DNA of 64,000 bases from CAYXLW01 sp964466055 (lineage in GTDB: Bacteria > Patescibacteriota > Gracilibacteria > GCA-2401425). How positions within the stretch are numbered: position 1 is the first letter of the stretch; each line of letters begins with the position of its first letter. Location of the stretch: the NCBI GenBank assembly GCA_964466055.1, contig CAYXLW010000005.1, positions 29,264-93,263 on the forward strand, read 5' to 3'. Below are positions 1-7,408 of this stretch, piece by piece. The notes beneath the pieces were generated by a model. The model ran no database searches. It saw nothing but the letters and a program-made list of their open reading frames with translations, and was not told where the DNA came from. The position numbers and the translations under genes were made by a program.

Positions 1-491
1 GAAGTCCATTTAATACAACAAATACAAGAGAAACTTCTTTTGCAAATGTAGAAATTGTTCCTGAAATAGATGTTAAAGAAGAGCTTATTATTGATGAAAA
101 AGATTTAAAAATTGATACATTCCGTGCTCAAGGAGCAGGGGGACAACATGTAAATACAACTGATAGTGCAGTTCGTATTACGCATATTCCAAGTGGAATT
201 GTTGTTCAATGCCAAAATGAAAGATCTCAGCATCAAAACAAGGAACAGGCTATGAAAGTTCTTCACTCTCGTCTTGCAGAAAAACAAAGAATTGAAACGG
301 AGGCTAAAAAGAATATTTTGAAATCGGAAAAAAGACATTCTTCTTTCGGAGGGGGGCATATTCGTTCTTATGTTTTGGATGATAGGTATGTGAAGGACGT
401 ACGAACTGGGATAAAAACTTCTCAGGTTGATAAGGTTTTGGAGGGGGATATTGATGAATTTGTGGAGGCGTTTGTGATGATGAAATTATAA
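1..491 (+). CDS. prfB: Peptide chain release factor 2, 3' part (5' end outside window)
   Basis: This is the C-terminal half of a class I release factor; the reading frame is open from base 3 to the TAA at 489-491. The GAGGQHVNTTDSAVRITH stretch holds the universal GGQ motif that triggers peptidyl-tRNA hydrolysis in the ribosome. The ending (IRSYVLDDRYVKD, VLEGDIDEFVEAF) follows RF2, not RF1, which ends with IRTYN/VTDHR. RF2 reads UGA and UAA, so its presence fits TGA acting as a normal stop codon, and genes in this window do end in TGA. The anticodon-mimic loop (SPF in RF2) lies at the very start of the visible part. A programmed frameshift, if any, would be upstream of the window. Confidence 0.95.
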   Translation, partial: SPFNTTNTRETSFANVEIVPEIDVKEELIIDEKDLKIDTFRAQGAGGQHVNTTDSAVRITHIPSGIVVQCQNERSQHQNKEQAMKVLHSRLAEKQRIETEAKKNILKSEKRHSSFGGGHIRSYVLDDRYVKDVRTGIKTSQVDKVLEGDIDEFVEAFVMMKL

Positions 492-518
492 AATACAACA
501 TTTTTATAAAAAAAACTA

Positions 519-547
519 TTGACACACTTCTGATAAAATGATATTAT
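519..547 (+). promoter_or_regulatory. Sigma-70-type promoter for the AAA ATPase gene
   Basis: TTGACA at 519-524 and TATTAT at 542-547 are separated by 17 bases. The predicted start of transcription near 554 leaves a leader of about 37 bases before the ATG at 591. There is no clear Shine-Dalgarno sequence in that leader. Confidence 0.7.
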
Positions 548-590
548 AGAAATAAGTTTTTTTAACGATTTTCGATATTAAATATTTGAC

Positions 591-1775
591 ATGTCTTCTG
601 ATCAATTAAATTTAAATCCGTTTGTTACGAAAGGTCCTGTAATTGATCGTAAGATGCAGGCTAAAGTAGAAGATTTTGATAAAATTTTATTTGATATTAT
701 TGCTAAAGGGGATTGGTTTTCGCTTTTAGGAGCGAGGCAGAATGGAAAAACTACAGTTATGAAAATGTTAGAAGAAGAAATAGAGAAAAGGCCAAATCTA
801 GTCTCTATATATATTAATTTAGAAGAATTTTCTCATATTAAAAGCAATTTTATTTATCATTTTAATAAGAAAGTATTAAGCCTTTTACTAGAAAATAGTA
901 AATTAAATGAATATTTTCGTGACATAAGGGAAATAAAAATAGATAAGAGCTCAAGTGTTTCGAATGTATTTTGTAGTATTAGTGAATCCGTAAAAAATAA
1001 AATTCGAATAGTTCTTCTACTAGATGAATATACAGCATTAAAATATGGTAATATAATGGAGCTTCTTCCAAACTTGCGTTCAGCTTTTCATTATTCTGAG
1101 GTTTCTAAGATGGCCTTACATTCGACTGTCCTAGCAGATGTAAGAACTCCTATGTCAGCAGAATATCATTCTGCAAATTCTCCATTTAACATAACTACCA
1201 ATATTAATATTGGAAATCTTGATAAAGATGAGGCTATTAATATCTTAAAAGAAGGATTCGGCAGAGGTGGCTTTGATCTCTCTGGCAATATGGCTACTAT
1301 TATTTATGAAAAAACAAATGGAAAAGCTTATCTTGTACAAAAAATAGGTGAAGTTATTTTCGATAATCTTAATAATCGAAACAATAAACAAGTAAGTGAG
1401 GACGATATAGAAAAAGCGATAAGTAGTATACTTGATTATACTCGTGATGATAATCATTTTTCAAGAATTAGAATTGAAATTGATAGATTTATAAAAGAAG
1501 AAAATGTGGATGTATATTTATATATTGAAAAAATGTTATCTGGAGAGAAGAGCAATCAAAATAGCGCAATTGCTCAACATTTATTTAAGGTAGTTGGTGT
1601 ATTAGATGTAGAAAAGAGTGGGGGTATTTGTACAATGAATGAAATTTATAGAAGGTTTTTTCTTTTAGAGATACAAAGGATTAAAGATGAGCAAAGGTTT
1701 AAACTTAAAGTTGATAATACCCCTAACCCTTCTTTCCTGAAAAATATTTTGCACGTATTAAAAATAAAAAATTAA
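591..1775 (+). CDS. AAA-type ATPase (AAA_35-like, STAND-related)
   Basis: A 394-residue P-loop ATPase. The N-terminus (NPFVTKGPVIDRK, then an LLGARQNGKTT Walker A near residue 45) and the Walker B run IVLLLDEYTAL (about residue 140) resemble the AAA-like family PF14516, in which a short entry segment precedes GxRQxGKTT. Residues after about 220 look like a helical lid (LDKDEAINILKEGF) followed by a winged-helix-like tail. No nuclease, TIR or other effector domain is visible. Relatives are common in cyanobacteria and in mobile or defence-like settings, but the biological role is unknown. It has its own strong promoter and is followed 60 bases later by a small unknown gene, so the two may form one transcript. 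Confidence 0.7.
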   Translation: MSSDQLNLNPFVTKGPVIDRKMQAKVEDFDKILFDIIAKGDWFSLLGARQNGKTTVMKMLEEEIEKRPNLVSIYINLEEFSHIKSNFIYHFNKKVLSLLLENSKLNEYFRDIREIKIDKSSSVSNVFCSISESVKNKIRIVLLLDEYTALKYGNIMELLPNLRSAFHYSEVSKMALHSTVLADVRTPMSAEYHSANSPFNITTNINIGNLDKDEAINILKEGFGRGGFDLSGNMATIIYEKTNGKAYLVQKIGEVIFDNLNNRNNKQVSEDDIEKAISSILDYTRDDNHFSRIRIEIDRFIKEENVDVYLYIEKMLSGEKSNQNSAIAQHLFKVVGVLDVEKSGGICTMNEIYRRFFLLEIQRIKDEQRFKLKVDNTPNPSFLKNILHVLKIKN

Positions 1776-1835
1776 TTTTTAACTCTTTCTCGTTTTCTTA
1801 TGTAAATAATTTATTTAATTTTTAACTTTATCAAC

Positions 1836-2243
1836 ATGACAAATCCTAATTTATTTCGAGACTCCGCTTCAATTGTGGGTTTACCAGAAGTTTCTCAACG
1901 TGATGCTGTTGACAAATTATTCGTAAAAAACCCTGATGGAATTGATGTAATAATCGCAGAATTAAAAGAAAAAGGTTATAATGTTGTTACCCCTAAATCA
2001 GAAGTAGTTGTAGATGATGACTATTTACAATCAAAATATGCAGCAATACTTCCACCTGTTGACAAATTTAATGTTCCTATAGAATTTGGTGAAATTACTG
2101 CTCCAACAGTTCAACTTATTTTCGATATAGTCTCAGGGCGTCAATCTAAAAAACATAAAGTCCCTACTGGGAAATATTCTCAGGTGTTGCTAAAAAAAGA
2201 GAATAATGGCTCAACGGGTTCTTCCGATGAAAATAGGAATTAA
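1836..2243 (+). CDS. Hypothetical protein, possible partner of upstream ATPase
   Basis: A 135-residue acidic protein with no recognised domain and no signal peptide or membrane segment. The middle (residues 35-75) alternates helix-like and beta-like stretches (IDVIIAELKEKGYNVVTP). The tail from about 108 is polar and basic, then Ser/Gly/Asn-rich, and probably disordered. It follows the AAA ATPase by 60 bases on the same strand, and a strong palindrome lies downstream at 2309-2337. The pairing suggests functional linkage but nothing in the sequence proves it. Confidence 0.55.
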   Translation: MTNPNLFRDSASIVGLPEVSQRDAVDKLFVKNPDGIDVIIAELKEKGYNVVTPKSEVVVDDDYLQSKYAAILPPVDKFNVPIEFGEITAPTVQLIFDIVSGRQSKKHKVPTGKYSQVLLKKENNGSTGSSDENRN

Positions 2244-2308
2244 GGAAAATATTTAATAATACGATAAAGAAAGAAATTCTTCTCTTTAATAATGCTACGA
2301 GTATCATA

Positions 2309-2337
2309 GAAGGAGCAACTCTTAGAGTTGCTCCTTC
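2309..2337. terminator. Perfect 13-bp hairpin between convergent genes
   Basis: GAAGGAGCAACTC, loop TTA, then its exact complement. It lies between the plus-strand gene ending at 2243 and the minus-strand purM-like gene ending at 2361. No long T-run follows on either strand, so it may act as a bidirectional transcription block or RNA-stabilising hairpin and not as a classical intrinsic terminator. Confidence 0.55.
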
Positions 2338-2360
2338 CAAAATCTATATGTATTTATTAT

Positions 2361-3443
2361 TCAATACTCAAACTCCATCCATTCTCCATTTTTCTCCACC
2401 CCCTTAGAAACAAATCTAATCTTCCTCTCAGGAATAACAATCCCAGAAACTTGAGCTTTTACATTATTTTCAGAAAGTAAATCAATAACTTTCTGTTCAT
2501 CCTCTTTATTAACAACAAGCATCATCCCATTACTCATATTCCAAGTTTTATAAGCTTCATCATCACTCACATCCCCCATTTTTTGAACCTCTCTAACCAT
2601 TTCAGAAGGAGCAAATAAATTATCTAATTCAACACCAAATCCTGTCTTTTTTAATATCCTATTAACATTCCCAGGAATCCCTCCTCCTGTAATATGAACA
2701 ACACCTTTTACCTCAATCTTAGGAGTTTCAGAAAATCTTCCTACAAGACCTAAAACTGCGGAGGAATAAATTGTTGAAGGCGTAAGTAATTCTTCTCCCC
2801 ATGTTCTTCCAAAAGGAGATTTTTCTTTATAGCAATTTTCACCAAGTGTATTTTCTAAAATATATCGTACAAGTGAAAAACCATTAGATCTAAACCCTCC
2901 TTCATAAAGAGAAATAACGCTATCGCCAACTTTAATATTTTCTCCAGTAATAACTCTGTCTTTTTTAACAATTCCAACAGCGGTTGCATTCCATACTCCT
3001 CCGTTTACCAACTTTCCAACTTCAGCGATTTCTCCACCTGGAATAACTATTTTTTGTTCTTTGCAAGCTTGTGATAACCCCTTCATAAGTTCAGCCATCA
3101 TTTCTGAATCGACTTTATTTATATCCAAAGTATTTGTCATGGAAATAGTTTCAGCTCCAACGCAAATTGCATCATCACAAACCATAGCTAAAAGGTCATA
3201 TCCAAGAGTGTCGTACTTACCAATTTTCTCTGCAACTTGGCTTTTTGTGCCAACGCCATCATCTCCTTGTACTAGATAAAAATCTCCCATATCAAGTAAT
3301 CCTGCAAATCCGCCATCATCTTTTACTGGTTCTCCAATCATTCCTTTTCTTGAAGAAAAAGTAGATTTTGCTGCTTCGTAGGCAATTCTTGAAGCCTTGT
3401 CTCCTTCATAAATATTTACTCCAGATTGTTCATAACTTGTCAT
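2361..3443 (-). CDS. purM: Phosphoribosylformylglycinamidine cyclo-ligase (AIR synthase)-like
   Basis: A 360-residue PurM-superfamily protein. The fifth step of purine synthesis converts FGAM to AIR using ATP. Visible hallmarks are the N-terminal SGVNIYEGDKA segment, the GDDGVGTKSQVA nucleotide-binding loop (near residue 59), GGEIAEV, FRSNGFSLVR and the glycine-rich HITGGGIPGN. The region after the DGVGTK loop reads CDDAICVGAETISMTNTLD, where typical PurM has NDxxxxGAxPLFFLDY, so the enzyme is divergent. No other pur gene is in the window. Purine synthesis is usually missing or patchy in CPR genomes, so this could serve a partial pathway. Confidence 0.8.
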   Translation of the reverse strand: MTSYEQSGVNIYEGDKASRIAYEAAKSTFSSRKGMIGEPVKDDGGFAGLLDMGDFYLVQGDDGVGTKSQVAEKIGKYDTLGYDLLAMVCDDAICVGAETISMTNTLDINKVDSEMMAELMKGLSQACKEQKIVIPGGEIAEVGKLVNGGVWNATAVGIVKKDRVITGENIKVGDSVISLYEGGFRSNGFSLVRYILENTLGENCYKEKSPFGRTWGEELLTPSTIYSSAVLGLVGRFSETPKIEVKGVVHITGGGIPGNVNRILKKTGFGVELDNLFAPSEMVREVQKMGDVSDDEAYKTWNMSNGMMLVVNKEDEQKVIDLLSENNVKAQVSGIVIPERKIRFVSKGVEKNGEWMEFEY

Positions 3444-3478
3444 ATGTTGGGGGTTAGGATTTAGGGTGTAGTAGAATT

Positions 3479-3568
3479 AGTCTTTACAAGTCCGCCTGAT
3501 AAGGGGGAGTTAGGGGGTTATGTTATTTCTTCACCCCTCCTAACCTCCCCTCAAGGGGAGGGATAAAT
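3479..3568. repeat. Dispersed C/G-rich repeat (CCCCTAACCTCCCCT type)
   Basis: The purM-murA gap holds two runs, one reading GGGGGAGTTAGGGGGTT and one reading CACCCCTCCTAACCTCCCC followed by AAGGGGAGGG, which can pair with itself. Related sequences occur at 32380-32415, 50736-50775 and 55205-55230, two of them inside coding sequence. Confidence 0.6.
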
Positions 3569-4822
3569 TTATGATTTCTCTATATCTGCTCCAAGAGATT
3601 CTAATTTTTCAACTAAGTTGCTGTATCCTCGCTCAATATAATTTATTTGTGATATTTCCGTAGTTCCTTTTGCACAAAGTCCAGCAAGAACCATCGCTGC
3701 TCCAGCACGAATATCAAGTGATGCCACAGGACATCCCTCTAAAACTGTTTTCCCAAATATCATTGCTTCATGGTTATTTATAAAAGCAATATGTGCTCCC
3801 ATTTTTTCAAGTTCAAATATGTAATTCATTTTTCCTTCAAAAAGTGTTTCAAATATTTTACCAGTTCCTTTTGCTTGTGTTAAAAGTACAGCAAATTGGG
3901 CTTGCAAATCAGTTGGGAATGATGGGAAAACAGCAGTTCGAATATTTACAGATTTTAAGTTTTTACTTGGAAAAATTTCTACTTCATTTTTTCTGTGTTC
4001 AAATTGAACTCCTGCTTCTTTCATTTTTTTCCAGAAACTGTCTAAATGACTTTCAATGGCATTTTTAATTACCACATGTCCACCTGTTACAACGGATGCA
4101 ATTGCATACGTTCCAACTTCTAGGTAATCGGAAGTTATTTCATGTTTTATTCCTTTCAATTTTTTAACCCCTATTATTTCTAAAGTATGAGTTCCAATTC
4201 CTAAAATTTTTGCCCCTGATTCATTGAGTGCATGACATAAATCTTGAACATGGGGTTCTGCTGCACATAAACGGATTACAGATTTTCCTTCGGCAAGACA
4301 AGCTGTCATTATTGCATTTTCTGTTGCTGTTACGCTCATTTCAGTCATTGAAAAAGTTGATCCTTTCAGTTGTTTTGTTTTTAAATGGATAAGTTTATTA
4401 CTATCAACAACTTCTACATTTAATGCTTCAAAAGCTTGCAAATGAGCCTCAATTGGTCTTTTCCCTAAAACACATCCTCCAGGAAATGAGAGTTTTACTT
4501 CTCCGAAATAAGCCAGTAGAGGAGCAAGTAATATTATTGATCCCCTTATTTTTGCTACGAGTTCATGGGGTATTTCTTTGTTTTTTATTGAGCTAGGATC
4601 AATTTTTAAAGTTCCTTTAATAAACTCTGTTTTTACTCCTAAAAAATTTATTATTTTTAGTAATGTATGAATATCTGCAATATCTGGCACATTTGTTAAT
4701 GTAGAGATTTCGTTAGTTAAAAGACAGGCTGCAATTATCGGTAGTGCGGCATTTTTTGATCCAGATGCAAATATTGTTCCTTTTAATTTTTTACCTCCTT
4801 TTATTATTAATTTGTTTGTCAA
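3569..4822 (-). CDS. murA: UDP-N-acetylglucosamine 1-carboxyvinyltransferase
   Basis: A 417-residue, full-length MurA (EPSP-synthase fold), the first committed enzyme of peptidoglycan precursor synthesis. It transfers enolpyruvate from PEP to UDP-GlcNAc in the cytoplasm. GSKNAALPIIAA at the N-terminus carries the conserved KN pair. FPGGCVLGKRPIEAH places the catalytic Cys at residue 117, the fosfomycin-sensitive form and not the Asp variant. The C-terminus (DIRAGAAMVLAGLCAKG, IERGYSNLVEKLESLGADI) is complete. It stands apart from the rest of the mur genes, which are not in the window. Confidence 0.95.
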   Translation of the reverse strand: MTNKLIIKGGKKLKGTIFASGSKNAALPIIAACLLTNEISTLTNVPDIADIHTLLKIINFLGVKTEFIKGTLKIDPSSIKNKEIPHELVAKIRGSIILLAPLLAYFGEVKLSFPGGCVLGKRPIEAHLQAFEALNVEVVDSNKLIHLKTKQLKGSTFSMTEMSVTATENAIMTACLAEGKSVIRLCAAEPHVQDLCHALNESGAKILGIGTHTLEIIGVKKLKGIKHEITSDYLEVGTYAIASVVTGGHVVIKNAIESHLDSFWKKMKEAGVQFEHRKNEVEIFPSKNLKSVNIRTAVFPSFPTDLQAQFAVLLTQAKGTGKIFETLFEGKMNYIFELEKMGAHIAFINNHEAMIFGKTVLEGCPVASLDIRAGAAMVLAGLCAKGTTEISQINYIERGYSNLVEKLESLGADIEKS

Positions 4823-4926
4823 AACATTTATTATTAATAGCTTTAGTATAATATAAAAAGATTTATTTTAATGCTAGAAAATCTATAAGATTTTAGTTTA
4901 GATTGGCAAAATGAAATAGAGCTAGG

Positions 4927-5064
4927 TCATTCCGACTTGCCCAGAATCTCATAAGAAACCAATTATTATGACTGAACTTATTTATTTTTTTATTTAAACA
5001 GTTCTGGTGTATTAAAAATTTTATATTATTCTTTTATGGGAGATTCCGAGTAAGTCGGAATGAC
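4927..5064. repeat. REP-like palindrome pair between murA and the nuclease fragment
   Basis: GTCATTCCGACTT (4927-4939) and AAGTCGGAATGAC (5052-5064) are exact inverted copies. The second copy is also a local hairpin, ATTCCGA (5043-5049), loop GTAAG, TCGGAAT (5055-5061). The same layout, ATTCC..., 5-base loop, ...GGAATGAC, recurs at 35324-35345 and 56673-56696. Confidence 0.7.
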
Positions 5065-5856
5065 TTATATGTCCGCCCAAGTGCAAATATTTTTATAAGA
5101 ACAGCATTTACATTTTTGCTTACTTGGATCAGCGATAAATTCTTTGTCTCTAATTTTTTTCATTATACCAATAATTTCTTCTTTAGCTTTTTCAATATCT
5201 TCCTTACTTCTTTTAGTCTCAATTTTTTTATTATCTCCAACAAAATAAAAAGAAAGTTTTTCTACGTTTAAATGCAAACAATTTTCACATGCCATTGCGT
5301 AAATTGACAACTGTAAATCATCGTCAACTTCTTTTTGTCCCCTGATTTTTCCTGTTTTATAGTCAATTATTTCAATTGTTTTCTTGTTTTCTGAATAAAT
5401 AATTTGATCAATCCGATCTATTCTTCCTGAAATAATGCTATCTCCAATATGTAATTTAAATGATTTTTCTAAAAATAATGGATCTCCAAAATTGTCTTTA
5501 TGTAATTCATAAAATTTAATTAACATTTTTTCGCCTTCTTTTCGCTCCCTATCTTCATCTGTTTTCGAATCATATCCCACGAAAATCCATGATTCTTTAT
5601 AAATTGATAAAAGTGCATCTAAAGAAATATCTTCATCATATTCAGAAAACAAGCCTTTGGAATGACTTAAGGAATGAATTCTTTTATAAAAAATATTTAG
5701 TGTATTATGAATAGTTGATCCAAAGCTAGTGTGAGAACTTAATTTTATTGGCACTTTTTGAACATAGGTAAATTCATATCTTTTTGGACATGTTTTAAAA
5801 GTTGCCAGTTGGGAATAGGAAAATGTTTTTATGGAAAAATTCGTGTTTATAAAGTT
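5065..5856 (-). pseudogene. Orphan PD-(D/E)XK nuclease domain of a UvrD/RecB-type helicase (5' truncated)
   Basis: The frame is open from 5856 to the TAA at 5065 but holds no ATG. A GTG at 5754 would give 229 residues yet would exclude family-defining sequence just before it, which reads YSQLATFKTCPKRYEF. That segment supplies the first cysteine of the 4Fe-4S cluster; the other three are in CKCCSYKNIC at the end. The nuclease core is GRIDRIDQI, IIDYKTG and DDLQLSIYA (the QxxxY motif). In many CPR bacteria this AddB/RecB-like domain is the C-terminus of a UvrD/PcrA helicase, and no helicase motif remains upstream. I read it as a remnant. Expression from GTG, or from a CTG at about 5810, is the alternative. 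Confidence 0.65.
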
Positions 5857-5870
5857 TTATCTGATTGAGC

Positions 5871-5952
5871 TAGAGGTTTAACCTTAAATGCAAAAGAAAA
5901 ATAAATACACGATTATTTTGAAATATAAATTGCATACAAGGTTAAACCTCTA
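5871..5952. repeat. 82-bp element with 15-bp perfect terminal inverted repeats
   Basis: TAGAGGTTTAACCTT (5871-5885) and AAGGTTAAACCTCTA (5938-5952) are exact inverted copies. The next bases inward, AAATGCAA and TTGCATAC, also nearly pair. It sits between the SLH gene and the truncated nuclease frame. It could be a miniature inverted-repeat element or a long terminator stem for the SLH gene. Confidence 0.5.
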
Positions 5953-5954
5953 AT

Positions 5955-6719
5955 CTATTTTTTTAAAACTTGAATATTCTCAATTTTCCTTCCTAGTGAA
6001 CTTGAAAAAACTTCCTCCTTTGTCATTTTTAGTGTAATTGCGCGAAAAATCATTTCGCTTAAAGTTTCTCTGGTCATTCCTATTCCTGGGTTAAATTTCC
6101 CTCCTATTTCTTCGAGTAAATTTATTTGAAAAGCAGATTGAAGGTAATCGTTATACCATACATCTACTTTAGTATCTTCATATATTTTTATTTTTCCAGG
6201 CTCATTAACATTTAGTCCATTTATATTTATAATCATTTTTACTGCTTCTACTTTGGCAACTTCATTTTCTGGTTTAAATGTTCCGTCTGGATATCCGTTT
6301 ATCCAACCTAATTCTTTTGCGTAACAAACATAAGGTGCAAACCATTGATTTGTTACATCCGAAAAACAATTTTTATAATTTCCTAATGTAATTTCTTGGC
6401 TTACATCATTTTGTATAAATATCCCTCCTTTTTCTCCAATTGTGAATTTTCCATTTTTTAACATCATTTTTGCCTCGACAAGGATCTTTGCTATTTCTGC
6501 TCTTACAACTGGATTTTTTGGTTTAAATGTTCCATCTGGGTATCCTTTTATAATTTCTATATTTTTTAGGAATTGGATTGCTGAAAAATTTTTATGAGAT
6601 AAATCAATATCAGAGAAAATAGCACCATTTTTATTTGAAACTTCTTCAGCAAAATTTATATAAATTTGGCTAAAAAGTAGTATTATGATTGTAAAAACGG
6701 TGAGCAGTATTTTTTTCAT
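5955..6719 (-). CDS. Secreted S-layer homology (SLH) domain protein
   Basis: 254 residues with an N-terminal signal peptide (MKKILLTVFTIIILLFSQIY, cleavage probably before AEE). Two clear SLH repeats follow: IKGYPDGTFKPKNPVVRAEI (about residues 53-75) and NGYPDGTFKPENEVAKVEA (about 141-160). A third, degenerate copy (GGKFNPGIGMTRETLSEMI) is near the C-terminus. SLH triplets hold proteins non-covalently on secondary cell-wall polymers, usually pyruvylated. There is almost nothing else in the protein, so it may be a small S-layer component or wall adaptor. It is transcribed alone. Confidence 0.85.
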   Translation of the reverse strand: MKKILLTVFTIIILLFSQIYINFAEEVSNKNGAIFSDIDLSHKNFSAIQFLKNIEIIKGYPDGTFKPKNPVVRAEIAKILVEAKMMLKNGKFTIGEKGGIFIQNDVSQEITLGNYKNCFSDVTNQWFAPYVCYAKELGWINGYPDGTFKPENEVAKVEAVKMIININGLNVNEPGKIKIYEDTKVDVWYNDYLQSAFQINLLEEIGGKFNPGIGMTRETLSEMIFRAITLKMTKEEVFSSSLGRKIENIQVLKK

Positions 6720-6835
6720 GGTGATGTATTCGTGTCTTGTGAAAATATTTTACCTAATAATTATTCAATCGTAAAATATACTTGAAAAAAGCTTAAAAGT
6801 CATTAAACTCCCGACTTGCTCTTACAGAGTAAATT

Positions 6836-6910
6836 GGTCCCATCGTCTAGTGGTTAGGACTTCGGATTCTCATTCCGGCAACAGGGGTTCAATTCCCCTT
6901 GGGACTACCA
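6836..6910 (+). tRNA. tRNA-Glu (CTC)
   Basis: A full cloverleaf: acceptor GGTCCCA/TGGGACT, D arm with GTGGTTAGGAC, anticodon stem TCGGA/TCCGG closing the loop TTCTCAT (anticodon CTC, Glu), T arm AGGGGTTCAATTCCCCT, and an encoded CCA end (6908-6910). No att-type copy of its 3' end is seen near the phage-derived element. Confidence 0.95.
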
Positions 6911-7194
6911 ACAGGGGCATGATTTTGCCCTATGACCCTAAAGGATAAGGCTCACGAACACTCGAACTTTTGAGTGTTTTCTTGAACTTAAAACCCCTTG
7001 TTTGTGCCATTTTAATAAAAATTTATGGCAAAAAGGTTCTATTCCTTAATGCCTATGTCTAAGGGGCATTAAGAAATATTTTTATATTTCCAATTTCTTC
7101 TGTTTTTTCTTAATAAAAAACAAGAGTTTTTGGCTTAATTAATAGGGGTGTGCTTCCCTAATACCCTATATTTATATTATCTTATTTTGCATGA

Positions 7195-7230
7195 ATTGTA
7201 TTGCTTTGGTATTTACAATAGCAATACAAT
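7195..7230. repeat. Inverted repeat downstream of the defence island
   Basis: ATTGTATTGCT (7195-7205) and AGCAATACAAT (7220-7230) are perfect inverted copies with a 14-base loop. They lie in the roughly 350-base gap between tRNA-Glu and the DUF2130 remnant, which otherwise shows no gene. Confidence 0.5.
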
Positions 7231-7254
7231 GCTAAATCCTCTTAAAATGTGTTT

Positions 7255-7404
7255 TTAAGATTCGGCAAGTTGAACGGCACTCTTTTCCAATCTCTCATGT
7301 AGTTCTTTTTAAAACTGATAATCACGGACTTGCTTGAGTATGTCTGTAACTCCCGCGTCATCGACTTTGAAGACTTTTTCGCAATCTGGGCATTTTATAT
7401 CTTC
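7255..7404 (-). pseudogene. Remnant of a DUF2130-family gene
   Basis: Reading the minus strand gives IKCPDCEKVFKVDDAG followed by VTDILKQVRDYQF and a TAA at 7309-7311. After a one-base shift it continues as KKELHERLEKSAVQLAES to a second stop at 7255. This matches the zinc-finger start of DUF2130 proteins (CPxCGxxFxxDEA, ADILKQVR, LHERL), split by a frameshift and cut short. It lies just downstream of hsdR. Confidence 0.6.
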
Positions 7405-7408
7405 TAAA

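Noticed and set aside
6836..6910. tRNA-Glu as integration site of the phage-derived element
   Set aside because: I looked for a copy of the tRNA 3' end around 21.8-22 kb and found none; serine recombinases also seldom use tRNA genes.
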